A stretch of 64,000 nt of DNA from Phytophthora sp. 'mugwort'. Taxonomy: Eukaryota > Oomycota > Peronosporomycetes > Peronosporales > Peronosporaceae. The notes beneath the pieces are model-generated. The model was not told where the DNA came from, searched no databases, and saw only the letters and a list, made by a program, of their open reading frames with translations. Shown here piece after piece: positions 1 through 11,827 of the stretch (position 1 is the stretch's first letter; every line of letters begins with the position of its first letter). The stretch spans positions 3,968,001 through 4,032,000 of the forward strand of contig JAUCEF010000014.1 in assembly GCA_033558025.1 (NCBI GenBank), read 5' to 3'. The position numbers and the translations under genes were made by a program.

Positions 1-145
1 CGGTGGCATTCACGCCCAGAAATTTGTTCTTGACCACGATGTGGCCGGCACTGGCCTTAGGCAGCTCCGGGTGCGTCACGATCTCGGTCGCCTCACGGAA
101 ATTGGTGGACAACTTTGTGCAGAGGAGTTCGCGGTAGCTGGGCAT
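1..145 (-). CDS. ZADH2/PTGR3-like NADPH reductase, 5' part only (window edge)
   Basis: First 48 codons and a third of the next of a second copy of the reductase that is complete at 31332-32333. The start ATG is at 145 on the minus strand and the coding sequence leaves the window at base 1. The visible residues are identical to the complete copy. I cannot tell whether this copy is full length outside the window or ends where the duplication ends. Its core promoter (185-201) is also preserved, so it could be transcribed. Confidence 0.85.
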   Translation of the reverse strand, partial: MPSYRELLCTKLSTNFREATEIVTHPELPKASAGHIVVKNKFLGVNAT

Positions 146-184
146 GGCTCGTGGTGGGGGATTGGGCGGACTTGTCTACTAGAC

Positions 185-201
185 GGCAAATTGAGGAATG
201 A
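185..201 (-). promoter_or_regulatory. Oomycete Inr + FPR core promoter (left copy)
   Basis: On the minus strand this reads TCATTCCTCAATTTGCC, an exact oomycete initiator (TCATTCC) followed by a flanking promoter region core (CAATTTGCC), 39 bases before the ATG at 145. It is the duplicated copy of the element at 31276-31292. Confidence 0.8.
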
Positions 202-1287
202 CTCGGAGTTTTTGATACACTTCATCATGAAGTTCATGGGCATATACGTCGCTCCAACTTTGATGACGCTGTATTTATGTTGCACATTACGAAGATGATC
301 CAATCGTAGCTTGGAGTCAGAATGATTGGATTGGCTGAATCAAGCAGTTCGAAGATGACGTTGCGGTTTTTAGTCGAGCAATCGCTTCGGACGGCAACAG
401 TAAATGGCTGAGTGGCAGTCAAATAAAGAGGGCATCCCGCTGTCGGGTACAGCTCTGCTGGTATTTTTCTCTTGGCCGTGCTGTCCGAAAGCGCGGTTGC
501 ACGTTCATTTGCTTGTCTTCTAAACTGAGGCTATTACTATCTGAAATTTCGCGAAAAGATGCATCGGAATTAAGATGATGTGAACCAGCAAAGAACTAAC
601 TCAAACGCCTCGACTTCAGAAACGAACTTATTAATCTGTAGCTATATCCATTCTCCGCTGGCTGGACGAACTCACCCATTGATCAGGTGCCAGACTCGAG
701 AACCACCCTCAGAGAACCCCCACGTCTGCAAGTAAAGTATCATCACTGGCACGTTTCAGCAAAACGATATTGTATTTCGTACTTATTGAAGAAAAATAAT
801 TGCATTGTTCGGGTTCGGCAGTTTCATTTATGGCGATAGTGATAAATCCTCGAAAATAGTGTCATCAGCCCCATCAGTGACGAATCGGCATGACCATCGT
901 ATGTCGGACAGGACGTGGGCTTTGTTGCTCTTGACGAGTAATGCGTCTGTCGACGCTGGAATCTCCAGCTGCCAACGCGGCCCCTTTACATGACGTATAC
1001 ACGAGCTTCACACTATACAGACGGGATGCCCAAGGATACCAACATGGATTTAGTCAGCAACTAAAGCGAACCTAATAATACCAACGAATACTCGCCAAAC
1101 TCCATAAATCTAACTCAAGAGTTTGCTGCGACTTTCCAGATACGCTCCTTTACTGCGTTGCACCACCTCTTATAAATTATGAAATGCCAGTGTCAACTCT
1201 TGCCTGGTAACTCGTAGTATCTACACATGTCGTCGCTGCTCCACGTGGAGCAACACGCTGATTAAATAACAACTTTAAAGGGGCCGA
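202..1287. other. Intergenic DNA between the two divergently ordered duplicated genes (left arm)
   Basis: No convincing gene. Short open frames here are identical to those in the right arm only because the DNA is duplicated. It contains the 16-bp palindrome at 1237-1252. Confidence 0.7.
1237..1252. promoter_or_regulatory. Perfect 16-bp palindrome, left copy
   Basis: TGCTCCACGTGGAGCA with a CACGTG core, just past the stop codon of the zinc-knuckle gene. It could be a bHLH/bZIP-type site or a small hairpin; nothing in the sequence proves either. Confidence 0.4.
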
Positions 1288-2557
1288 TTAATTCAGCACA
1301 GGTTGATGCCGAGCTAGTTCGAGTGCGGTCTGCTGGTACTGCTGGAAGTGGCTGTTGCAGTAGTTGCAGGTCCGTTCATACGCTTGTTTGCGGCATCCAG
1401 GAACGATGCAGCGCTTGCCTGTCAGGGATCAGAGGATCAATCAAATATAAGTTAGTACCGAAATTCTCGCCAAAAAGATGCTGTCCAGTCAAGGAAAGTG
1501 CTTGCTTTACCTCCACCGTGGGCCCAGCACAAGCCGTTAGAGATGGCAATCTTATCGCACGTGCCTGTTTTACATTTAGTACCGCCACCGTGAGACCAGC
1601 AGTAGCCGCGAGACTTGGCTCGATTAGAACAGCCTGAAGCTTTGCATTCGACCGACCCGCCTGGAGGGTGGAAGAGACGAATGTTAGCTAGAGTCACAGC
1701 CAAAATACCAATAACAAGCATAGACTGAGAGCGTACCGTGTTTCCAGCAGCGACCAAAATGTTTGGCTCGACTACTGCAGCCTTCAGTCGTACAACGCTT
1801 GCCACCCTATAAGTTTCAATGCCACCTACCGGTCAGGCGATAAAGCGTCCAGACCGAGAGCCAATAGTTCAAGCCTACGTACCCCGTGTCGGACGCAAAG
1901 ACCGTGGTCGACCACGTAGTGGGTACAGCCCGTGAATCTGCATGTTCGGCTAGCTGGTCGAGATGCAGCTCTCTGTCGTGGGCTCGGTGTGTCGATGGGT
2001 CGCGTCCTGGCTGCTACGAGTCCGGGTGGAGTCATGTCGCCCCTATTAGCCGCGTCAGGGCTCCACGTCTCCGGTGGACTTGGGAACACGAATCCACGGC
2101 GCTCACTGAAGTCTGTGGCGTGAGGTCGAGCTGTAGCAGCAAGAAACACGTCGTTAGCAGAGGGTAGGCAAATCACTATGAATCATCTACCACAACACGT
2201 ACCCATAAACGTAGCGGAGTATGTCCAGGTCTCGGCTGGGTATTGAGGAGTTGGTTGCCCGTAGCTAGTTTCAGCCGGCGAAGCGGCCCGTGGAAGGTTC
2301 AAAATCCTAGCGTTCTCCTGGTTCTCGTACTGGTATCGCTGTTGTAATGGACTGGTGGTTCGAAGCACGTCTGAGATGGCTGGTAGTCGAGGGGGAAGCA
2401 ACGGTGGCAGCTCCACTAGCGTCAGCCGAGAGCTCACGAATTCGGGTTCTGGCTTGACGTAGACGGCATTTCTCCGTTGTTGTGGTTGTGACTGCTGCTG
2501 AGACCGCAGCAGGTCCGTGAGCACGATCGTGTTCTCGGGTGAAGACCACGGTTGCAT
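1288..2557 (-). CDS. Five-exon zinc-knuckle (CX4CX9CX2H) protein, left copy
   Basis: Left copy of the gene at 28920-30189, reverse strand, 317 aa. Exons by symmetry: 2203-2557, 1883-2130, 1737-1806, 1511-1660 and 1288-1418. All splice sites are kept (GTACGT, GTACGT, GTACGC and GTAAAG donors, CAG/TAG acceptors) and no stop or frameshift was seen, so it should encode the same protein. The one base difference found (1693) is intronic. The protein has a proline- and glutamine-rich N-terminal half and five cysteine-histidine knuckles of the type annotated in oomycetes as WRKY19-like zinc fingers. Function is unknown; nucleic-acid or protein binding is an inference from the fold. Confidence 0.8.
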
Positions 2558-2950
2558 GTTGGTGTAGAGGAAGATGAAGCGAGTTGGTGGTGGGGTCTTG
2601 AAGCTGAACGCAGACGCGACGTCCGTTGATGAATATCGAGCGACTGCGTTGCGGCCCCCGCGTGATTTTCTAAAATACCAGTTGACGTGACCTGAGCGAC
2701 ATGAAGAGCAGCATAAAGGAGCATCGGTCGGTCGGTTGCTCACTTCGCTTCGTCACGACGAAATACTCGGCTGTCGAAGTGGTTTACTCCCGCTGTTGAC
2801 GGACGACGGTGATAGAAGCAGAGTTGGTGCCTAGAGACCGGTGTGTTGACTCAAATGACACCGCATCGGGCTGTTGATGGTCGAATGGCTCCTCTCAAAC
2901 AGCTTGTCCCTCACTTCTGCGGGTCGTCGCGTAGTATGGCGCACAGGAAG

Positions 2951-3397
2951 ACGTCGAGTGGATCCATTGGATAGCTATTAGCTAGACGGCAACGTGATTC
3001 GTTCGCCATTGCAGCATTATTGGCTTCGATACTTGAAGGCGTCTCGTCGCGTTAAACAGCGCCGCAACGGGGTTGTAAGCGCTAACACAAGACAAGGCTC
3101 AACAATCAAGGACGTGCTCTCTACTGAACCAGGTGTAAGTGAGGCGTCCCACTTCGAGGCTCCCACTATTAGTGGGCCACTATGGCAGCGTAGACATCGG
3201 GCCTCGGTGCTCGTGGCCAAGGGGGCCTGAGTCACTGACTGTAGTCTCATCGAAGTCGCTCTGGTGATTCATGCGTGGCAGGAGGACGGACGGTGGTGAC
3301 GTGTGATAGACACCACAGTGCCGCTCGACCACAGAAAACCACGAACATCAGGGATCAAATCCAATTCTTACTCGACCAGCTGAAGGGTGTCAAGTAA
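2951..3397. repeat. Diverged inverted repeat, left inner segment
   Basis: Aligns in reverse complement with 28097-28526 but with many substitutions and indels, for example around 3000-3080 versus 28400-28482 and 3310-3395 versus 28097-28185. It lies immediately inside the near-identical arm and is therefore older, or was not homogenised. No coding capacity recognised. Confidence 0.75.
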
Positions 3398-5190
3398 ATT
3401 ACGCCCTCCCAATCCGACCTCTACAATACGTAGCAGATTTATATTTTACGGGTTGGAGGTCATCGAGTTTCAAAATAATTATAATGTACATGTTTTCGAT
3501 TAGGGTTAGGTACCGTGTGTTATCTCAGGTTTCGTCAACGATTGCCAAAAGAGTCTAGTACGGCAGTATACATGTTTCTGGCTGCCAGTAGACAATTTTC
3601 GGCACTGGCAAACACAAAGCGACAGAAGGCGGCAGACACACCAAAATGCAGTAAGAACACACAGCCCATCACTTGACAAGGCTAAAGTATGCAAGTGTGA
3701 CGGGGCGCACAACACCTTACGCACAAGAAGCGGAGCATCCGGAGAGTATGCAAACTCTCAGTGAACGGCAGTTCACAAGTCCCTGGTCTGGGGGACTGTT
3801 ACCAAAATGAGGTAGATTTAAGACTTAATATATTTTAGTTTACTCCTTTTAATGCGTCTACATACTAACTATTAGTCACACTATTAGGCACCTATAAAGT
3901 ACCCTAGATGTTATCCTATTGAGTGGCTCTGAGGTCTTTGTACCATATCTGTGGTACCTATCCATGACGTCATTACCGTTCACAGTGATGTTGGCTACAT
4001 CACTTAGTGTACACCTGCTCTGAAGAGTGGCTTTGCACTCTTCATGTTACCCCGTTACCGTAAGTGACCTCCCGTCTGTCGCAATAAGGCAAATATCGAA
4101 GATCACAGGAAAACACATAAAAGCATACTTGTTTGGGATATTTGGGCCATCCTGGAGGGTAGCAATTGTGATTTTTGTGATTTGGAGAATATATAGCTGT
4201 TTTCAACGTCGGAAGTCAGTAAAAAAAAAGGACTGTTTTAATGGCTTTATGTGTGGTTGGTTGTCTTTAATTAAAAAGCTAAGTATATCCACGTTTTGCT
4301 TCCTTTCACATCTTTATAAAATATTCTTTGAACCAAACCGGCGCAACAAAACGAGGATACTATTTCAGGCGCCTCTCATGCATACCCTCCTGAATCTATT
4401 GTACAGCATCACTACTCGTACGAAAAAAGACACAGAGCCCTGTTTTTTTTCCATGAAAACGGCACTCAAGTTGGATCTGAACTCTAGCAATGGTGCAGCC
4501 TTGAAGAGAAATGACCAAACTTTTTATCACGTAGAGGTATGCTCTAATTAAGAGCTTACCGACTTCGTCGGTTTGTAGTGGACACCTGCATATAAGAGCG
4601 TCCAATCACATTGCAACATTTGTACTCTTTCGCGGCTCGGCTTATAAGTTCCGCTGCAGTTTTTCAATAACAACAGTACTGGTAATATACGGTAATATAC
4701 CGGTATGTGGGCCTGTAGCCAGCCATTCGAAGTTGCACCGAGCATCAAACAAAGCGTCTCGCGTCTCGGGCGTCTTTCTCCGCATGCTGGAAACGCTCGC
4801 CAAATTGTGTCATTGACGTCAATATGGGTGAAATGGACTCGGATGACGACTAATTTTCTTCGAGCTTTTTGTAAGAATAAACCGGTAGTACCGCAGATAT
4901 TATTCGACCCTGTACTTATATCGGTATGGAAAACGGTGGCCAGGCCGGGATGTGGGGCGTCGACTGTAAGCGGTAGGTACCAATCCGTAATATTTATATT
5001 CAAAACAGCAGAATACCGTATTATTCAAACTGATCAAACAGATGACCGGTACACGGTTATCATCGTCGTCAGACTGGGCGGTGGAAGGGGGGGGGGAACA
5101 GTTCATTGAACTTCATGCCCCATGATAAAGATGTTTCCCCCATGTGAACGTGCAGAAAACGGCCAAGCATACTGAGGCCAAGTTGCGCCG
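3398..5190. other. Unassigned AT-rich intergenic DNA
   Basis: No gene recognised. The longest plus-strand frame (4027-4551) begins with GTG, has no domain I know and lies in AT-rich DNA. The long minus frame at 4548-5003 also has no recognisable feature. This may be an old, unrecognisable transposon. Confidence 0.5.
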
Positions 5191-6396
5191 GTGGGCAACG
5201 GGGCGCTACTGCTCGTCAGACCCACGATCGGAATCGGTGAAGAGTTGACGGACGCACCATCATTGGTACCTCGCGACCCAATTGAAGACACACTCAAGCC
5301 GGTGGAGTGGAGGTTGCTTCAAGGAGACCGAGTAGAAGAAATAACTAAAGGACCCAACGTTCGCGTCGTTTAGTTCTTCAAAGACAACAGAGTGGGCTAC
5401 ACAGGTCCATGGTCGAGCAGGATTCCGGCTCGTGGCGAGCCAATGAAGCCGCTAGTGGGTCTCGAGAGCAAGAACGGAACGGAACGGTGCAAGTATTTAA
5501 CGCCAAGCCTCAACTACATGGTTCCCCATGAAGTGTACCACAAAATATCATAAATGGGCATCTAGGAACAGCCATGAAAAGGATCCCTTACAACACTGCA
5601 TGAAAGAGCTTTGAAATCCCCTTCAACACGTTCTAACGCGACTGGAGAAGCGGGTTCTAACGGATCGCTGGCAGCGTGGTGCACTGGCCAAACCCCTACC
5701 CAGGTATGGAGACATGGCAAGGGCCTTACGGAGTATGAACAGGGTACCGAGTGGCCACGCGGCAGCTCAATCTCCACTACGCAGGCAGACCAGAATATCC
5801 TAATTGCCCAAGAAAAAGAACATTCACGGGCGTTATAGAGACATACCGACATCTCTTCTGGTAATTCCCGTACGCGCGTGGGTGCTGGAACAAGCTCTTC
5901 AGTCAATGGACGGGATACCAGCGGGCAGCAGATCAATTAAGATCATTCAAGGCAACATGTGCGAACAAGCAGCCTCCGCCGATCCCAGTCCGCTTCAGAT
6001 ACTCAGTGATCGGTATCATGATCATGACGGCCAGGATGCCGGAGAGTGAAAGCGGATATGGCATGTGCTTAGCTCCATTTGTCAGGTCAGGCTCTGGAAA
6101 CAACGGAATGACGTGATTTCTCAAGGGGAGCAACTCGCGGTAATAGGGGATGTGATGACTCTGGAGAGCGCAGTTCGACAGCTCAGAGCGCTGACAAAGC
6201 GAGAAAAACGAAAACCGGAAACGGTAACACAGGGAGCGAGGCTATATGCCTGCAAAGAAACCTCACCCAATAAGCAAGAGGGAACCCACTACAGGAAATC
6301 AGCCACGAGCAGCCACCGGATCGTCAGATACCGACGCGAATATCCTGGCTCAGAAAGTTCCAGCAATCTTGCGCATAGTTGTAAATAGACTAGCTG

Positions 6397-6398
<2 letters not shown>
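5191..6398. other. Unclassified degraded sequence, probably an old mobile element
   Basis: Short broken plus-strand frames (5191-5373, 5611-5838, 6065-6388) with a hydrophilic, transposon-like composition but no recognisable motif. The gypsy element at 6502 inserted just downstream. Confidence 0.3.
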
Positions 6399-6444
<46 letters not shown>

Positions 6445-6474
6445 CTCTCCTTCTTTCTCCCTCTCTCTCTCTCT
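6399..6474. repeat. (CT)n microsatellite
   Basis: About 76 bases of nearly pure CT dinucleotide repeat with a few interruptions near the 3' end, 28 bases before the gypsy 5' LTR. Confidence 0.95.
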
Positions 6475-6501
6475 GATATGAACGTGTAGGTTAGCATCAA
6501 T

Positions 6502-6792
6502 TGATCTGGCTCCGGCCCGGCCACCGGACGCCATCAGCAGAAACAGCTCAGAAAGCAGTTGTGCTCATATCTCTGCTAGTTGGGTTCAGCGGTGAGATAT
6601 CACATCTAGAGTATGAGGTCTGATATCCCAGTGAAGCTATTAGACACACAGGACCCCGAGGGGCCCGAGCGAGGGCCCTCTTGGAGGTGCTGTAAGCGCA
6701 GGATTTAGCTAAGATGGTGGATACATATCAGTTTGCATTATACTTCGCTGTGCACAAGGTATCCGGGCCAAGAAGACCCGGGACTCCGATCA
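6502..6792 (+). repeat. 5' LTR of gypsy element
   Basis: Aligns nearly base for base with 11828-12119. It starts TGATCTGGC and ends CTCCGATCA. An ATG at 6714 inside the LTR opens the first gag frame. No clear tRNA primer-binding site was recognised just after it. Confidence 0.9.
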
Positions 6793-7747
6793 AAGTTAAC
6801 TTTGTCACCGTCGGCAAGCTCAATCAGATGGCGGAAGCGCCTGGGGGCTACGAGCTGTCTATGAACGTTCCAGCACCGCTGCCATACCCGACGGGCAAAA
6901 CGAGCGGGACGCCAGTGGGGAACACTGGGGCGTCAGCGCACCATGGTGCGCGCTGGTACCAGTGGACGGGGCCGTTCACTGTTCCCAATCCGGCGTTTAG
7001 TGGTTCGGAGAGTAGGGCAGAGGACGTGGAGATGCCAACTGCGTCGCTTGGAGGGGATTGAGCTCGTGCTGGCGAAGGCCACGATGAAGAATCGGCTGTC
7101 CAGTATGTGATGAGCAACGCCACTGCGCTTCCTGCCGCACCGAAATACAGCGACAGTACGCTGCAGGAGAAACGCGACTTCATGAGGGCGGCGTACGTGC
7201 ACGCTCTAAGTGTGTTTCACACTACGACTACCAAGCCTTACATCATGCCGGTCAGCGCGTGCATTGAGAAGAGCACGTGCCACCTCATTTGTATGTACGA
7301 GCTGAGCAAAGACCCGAGGTGGGTGACATAGGATGAGTGGGTCGCTTACTTCCTTGATGCTTTCGAACCAGAGCAAGATAACTGCACATTGTCGATGAGG
7401 CCATGAAGGACCTCAAGATGAACACGACTTTTCTTGATGCGAAGTCGCGCATAGGTCAACTGCGGACCAACACGCACAAGATCCTGGACCAGCACAACGT
7501 GGAGAGAATCTTCTTCCAGAAGGAGCAGAAAAAGCTGGTACAGTATATGGTGGCTGCCTTGGAACCTGACGACTTCCGAACGGCTGTCAAGAAACGACTG
7601 GCTCTCGAGCAACACAAGGACCTAAAGGACGCCGTAAATTGCTATAAGGGATCCTGGGCCTGCTCGTGGCGTATCTGCAGTGTAACCTGCCAAGTGCCAA
7701 GGTTAATCGAGCTTCACCCCGTCAACAGAATGTATCACCCCAGCTAG
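6714..7747 (+). pseudogene. gypsy gag, broken
   Basis: Capsid-type polyprotein in pieces: 6714-7061 (starts inside the LTR), 7107-7331 and 7403-7747. The pieces lie in consecutive plus-strand frames separated by stops near 7061 and 7331. The third piece is lysine-rich and helical, as expected for a retrotransposon capsid region. No CCHC knuckle is recognisable, because the following stretch (7748-7916) is disrupted. Confidence 0.65.
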
Positions 7748-7916
7748 GAGCCGATGACGCTAAGCATCGTCAACCCCCTCCGGCCCAGTCAAATCAAGGG
7801 ACAGGACAGGGGCGCAAAATCGACAATGGGTTCGTCGCCCTCCGAGCCGAAGCAGAGGGACTCAAAGCCAGGGTTCGAGTGTCTGAAGTGCAAGTCAACG
7901 AGCACCGAGTGAGGCG

Positions 7917-9410
7917 GTGCCCTCATCAGCAGCCTGGCGAGCTAAAAGGCTCATCTCCGCCTGGAAGAAGGTTTCACGCGCAGCTGCCAGGACTCAAATG
8001 CGCAGGGTGCAGACGCAGACACCGTCGCAAAACTATCCGGGTACTGGTGGGGCTGCTGCAGAAGTTCGCCTACGCGTGAAAGACGATGGTACAGTTGTGG
8101 CCCATATCTGCGGACTATCGGTGAATACTGCGCTTCTCGACTCAGGAGCCGATGATTCTTTTGTAAGCTGCGGTGTGGTGACGAAGCTGACCTCACTTGG
8201 ATGCTTCACTGCGATTAAACAATGTGAGCCATTTCCGCCATATCCTATTGACGGTGGCGTTGTGTCTGTCACGCGCAAGATTCGGTTCGATGATATGACA
8301 TTGGAGACACCAGCAGGGTCACTAATGCTACGCGGCCTCGTGTGTTGGGTGGGCGAAGGTGATATGTCCCTGTCGTTGGCGATTAGTCGACACGTGATGA
8401 AGCACCTGGGATATTCTAGTCCTAAGTTGTTGGCAAAGGCAAAAGCTCGTAGCGATTTGTATCACCTCGACGACGCAAACAATATTAGTGTCGCAGCACC
8501 GAAGTTTGCTCGCATGCACACGATCATGCGAAATAAGACGGAATATTATTTTGAGGCTGACGAGGTGGACGAGGCGGTGGCAACGCCCACACTGAAGACG
8601 GCTGCAGATCAGCACAGGGTGCAGGCGACTCTGGACGCCAAGGTGCTGGAGGCTAAAAAGGCAGGGCTTCCTCCGGACTGCGCTGGACAACTACAGAAGC
8701 TGCTCGCCCGCTACAATGACGTCTTTCGCCTCACCACTAGGAGTGACCCGCCAGTCAAGGTGCCGCACAATCATTTAAAGCCAAGACTCGTCGTTATCCA
8801 CCGCAGCATCTTAAATATTTGGACTCTCACACTCAGGAACTACTGGATCATGGATTGGCATACATCAATCACCGTAGTCGATGGGCATCTACCCCTCGCA
8901 TTGTTGCCAAGAAGCAGCCCGGCGAGTATCGGGTGACGGTGGACACGAGAGTAGTCAACGCGCTCAGCGACCCAATGACATGACCTATGACAGACCTGGA
9001 AGCTGACCTTGCAAGTGTGGAGGGTGCAGAAGACTACGTCACCTTGGATTGAGGTCGCGGTTATTGGCAATTGCGCTTGGATGTGGAGTCACAGGAACTG
9101 TGTACTATCATCACGCATCGGGGAATGATAGCGCCTACTCGAGTATTGATGGGATCTTTTGACTCCGTTGCATTCTGTCAAAAGCGTTGTCGAGCAAATG
9201 TTTGGACCACTCCTCTCTCGTGAGATACTGGCGTGGCTCGATGACATCCTGGGTTACGCCAACACTCCGACTGCGTTGCTAGAGCACGTGCTGGCGCTTC
9301 GCGACCAGTATGGTCTGAAGTTGTTTCCGGCCAAGTGGGGCTTTTACACCCGCGAAGCTCTGTGGTGTGGCAAGCTTATCTCTGCATTAGGTGCTCGTCA
9401 CAACCCATAA
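7917..9410 (+). pseudogene. gypsy protease and reverse transcriptase, broken
   Basis: The aspartic protease active site ALLDSGADDSF lies near 8130-8162. RT follows: the pre-finger region at 8640-8800, a finger/palm portion near 8876-8960, and the catalytic AWLDDILGY box at about 9232-9258 in a different frame. In-frame stops near 8936, 8983 and 9051 and frame changes show it is dead. Gypsy-type RT is supported by motif order and by the downstream RNase H. Confidence 0.85.
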
Positions 9411-9707
9411 CGAATTCAAAGACTTGTCGGTTTGCGTCACCCCGCACTGCTGATGAGTTGCACAGCAGTTCACCTGCGCAGTAAATTGGATGCGAAACTG
9501 CATTCCCAATTACTCTGTGTTAATGGCAGAGTTCGCTGAGCTACTTGAAGTCGCAGCTGGCAAAGCGAAAAGCCGCAAGAAGACGCAATTGCATCGCGTT
9601 GTACTGTCGACGATTGGTTGGGTCCCCAACACGACGAAGCGTTGGCAGAGGTCAAGAACGCGTTGCTTCAGATTGTGCCTCTAACCCAGTCCATAGCAGG
9701 CTAGGAA

Positions 9708-10140
9708 GTGACATTTGATGCCCATGCTTCGAATGAACAGTGGGGATCAGTGGTAACACAAGTGCCAGTTGGTGATCTTACTTTGCCTTTGGGGAAGCAG
9801 CGCCATCACCCGCTTGCATTTCTGAGTGGATTATTTAAGGGAGCTCCTCGCCGCTGGGCAATCATCGACAAAGAAGCTTATGCCATACTTGCAACCTGCA
9901 AGAGACTGTCCTACTTGTTGCTTCGTCCAGGTGGTTTTCATATCTACACAGACCACCGCAATCTCCAGTACATCCTCAACCGAACAGGAGACAACGGTGA
10001 TGTGAGTCGTTTCCAAGCTGACCGATTGCAGAGGTGGACGATGACTTTAACAATGTTCAAGTATGTCATTGAACATGTCAGGGGAGAACAAAATGAATGG
10101 GGTGATCTGCTCTCAAGATGGGGGGGGGCGACTAGTGAGT
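9708..10140 (+). pseudogene. gypsy RNase H domain
   Basis: Open frame 9708-10463 begins with the RNase H metal-binding strand (FDAHASNEQWG), followed by IDKEAYAI and YTDHRNLQYIL, the standard Ty3/gypsy RNase H motifs. The frame runs on into a connector toward the integrase. A G-run at 10122-10131 lies at the end of the domain and may be a slippage site. Confidence 0.85.
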
Positions 10141-10344
10141 CGGGGTGGTGGGGGGGTGGGGTGAAATCGACGGCTCGAATGATGTCCCTTACCGTAGTTG
10201 AACGAGTGTGGCCACTCCAAGATCCAGATTTCCAATGGCCATCACAGGATGAGATTATTCGTGAACAAGAGCGGACTTTGGGTCTCCTCCGCGGTGACAA
10301 TGATTACTACCGCCTTGCCACCTCGTTCACGACCAAGGTATTTT

Positions 10345-11170
10345 CCTTAACGAGAATGGTAAAGTTTGGATTCCGGATGGAGCCGTGGACTTGCAGCAAC
10401 GCCTCTGTGTTATCGCTCACCCTGGAACCCATATGTCACCGTGTGTCGCGGCTACGACTCTAGATTGGGATCATGTGTTTGCGCGGGGGAACGCTTGCGG
10501 CGGATGTGCGAACGTTCACTCGCAGTTGCTAGGCTGTCGGAGGAAAAACAGTGCCGAGACCATATGGAGCTGCACTGCACGCCACAAAGCCTAATGAGCT
10601 CCTCCATTTTGACTTTATGTCAATGCCTGTGAGTACCGATGGCCGGCAGTACGCCCTAGTTATTAAAGATGACATGAGCGGGTACGTGGAGTTGATCGAG
10701 TGTGGGCATGTGACAGCTGAAACTGCGTGTCGTGGCCTCCTTAACTGGTTCAAGCGCTTTGGCGTAGTTCCACAATGCGTTCCGGATCGAGGCGCGCATT
10801 TTAAGAACGTTTTGATGACGTTGCTAAAGAAGAAGCTAGGCGGAGCGCACCATCCACTAAGACATAATTCCCCTGGGCCAACGGCAGCGTGGAAGTGGTA
10901 AACAGGATCGTGCTGCGGTGCCTACGTGCTCTCTTGCGTGAGCTGAAACTCACGATTTCAGAGTGGTCGAGCGTGTTACCTGTTGTGCAGTAGGCCCTGA
11001 ATGCAACACCTACTGATCGTCTTGGTGGTCTTGCACCAGTTACCGCATTTACTGCATTGCCAGCGATCACCCCCCTGACTTCGATTTTGCACCCAATTAT
11101 TGATACCGTGGAGGACATGGCGATCGTCGTGGAGAAGCAACGCCAGCACATCGTCACGGTCGGGGAGTCT
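10345..11170 (+). pseudogene. gypsy integrase, broken
   Basis: An HHCC-like zinc region falls at 10360-10560 (CGGCANVH). The catalytic core in frame 10551-10901 shows the first Asp (LLHFDFMS) and the second Asp (VPDRGAHFKN). After a frameshift near 10870 the glutamate segment NGSVEVVNR is still readable. The integrase tail is then interrupted by the palindromic insertion at 11182-11300. Confidence 0.8.
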
Positions 11171-11181
11171 CTGGAGAATCC

Positions 11182-11300
11182 TATATGATCACGCTCTTGC
11201 TGTCGCTTCTTGTCTGCCTCTGAGTTCAGAGGCAGACAAGAAGCGACAGCAAGTGAGTTCAGAGGCAGACAAGAAGCGACAGCAAGAGCGTGATCATATA
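11182..11300. repeat. 42-bp perfect inverted repeat enclosing a 33-bp tandem duplication
   Basis: 11182-11223 is the exact reverse complement of 11259-11300. The 33-bp unit at 11221-11253 is repeated at 11254-11286. Together they form a fold-back inside the pol region. Confidence 0.95.
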
Positions 11301-11344
11301 GCCAAGAAAACTAGTGCGGAAATGCCACATTCTGCTGAAGGAGA

Positions 11345-11827
11345 TTGCGTGTTATCGCTCAAGTACTGTCACATGCTAACAAATGGGCGGTGAAGTGGAA
11401 GGGACTGAAACGTATTGTGAAGGCGTTGACCGATTACGTCTTCAAAGTTCAGGACTTGACGGCACCGTTTGCGGTATCGACTCATCATGCGTCCAGACTG
11501 AAGTTTTACGCGGACGCATCACGCAACCTCACAGAAGATCTCGTCGCTCACGCCATGCATACAGAAGGTGGGCATTTAGTGTCCAAATTGATCAAGTGTC
11601 GAATGGGGCCTGACACGCACTGTTGGGAGATTCAGATCGAGCGGGTGGGTCTTGACCCTCTCGAGGCATCTTGGGAGCCTGCCACAACAATCTACGAGGA
11701 TGTTCCTGAACTCGTCAAGCGAATTGTCGAGTGCACCGACTCGGATGCGGCTCGAGAAATGTGGGCGTCGCTGACCAAGCCTCCGCCGGCGCAGCAGCCA
11801 CAACGCCGTCGAAAAGGGAGGAGGTAG
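11345..11827 (+). pseudogene. gypsy integrase C-terminus with chromodomain
   Basis: The open frame ends exactly at the 3' LTR. Residues roughly 80-130 match a chromodomain (HLVSKLIKCRMGP, then CWEIQIERVG, then LEASWEPATTI), which marks the element as a chromovirus. The basic tail and purine-rich end overlap the polypurine tract. This is the best-preserved part of the element. Confidence 0.8.
11811..11827 (+). other. Polypurine tract of gypsy element
   Basis: A run of almost only A and G directly before the 3' LTR, in the position where plus-strand DNA synthesis is primed. Confidence 0.7.

Larger units (their letters stand above)
1..2950. repeat. Left arm of a near-identical long inverted duplication
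   Basis: Reverse-complement copy of 28527-31476 with no indel seen: every position x pairs with 31477-x, checked at the first base, at several interior points and through identical shadow reading frames. The only base difference I found is at 1693 (pairs with 29784), inside intron 3 of the zinc-knuckle gene. The arm runs off the window, so its true length is unknown. At about 2950 identity falls sharply into an older diverged inverted repeat. Confidence 0.95.

Noticed and set aside
4027..4551. 174-codon frame
   Set aside because: Starts with GTG, no domain, AT-rich; treated as non-coding.
5191..6388. Possible host gene
   Set aside because: Several broken frames without motif; more like old transposon DNA.
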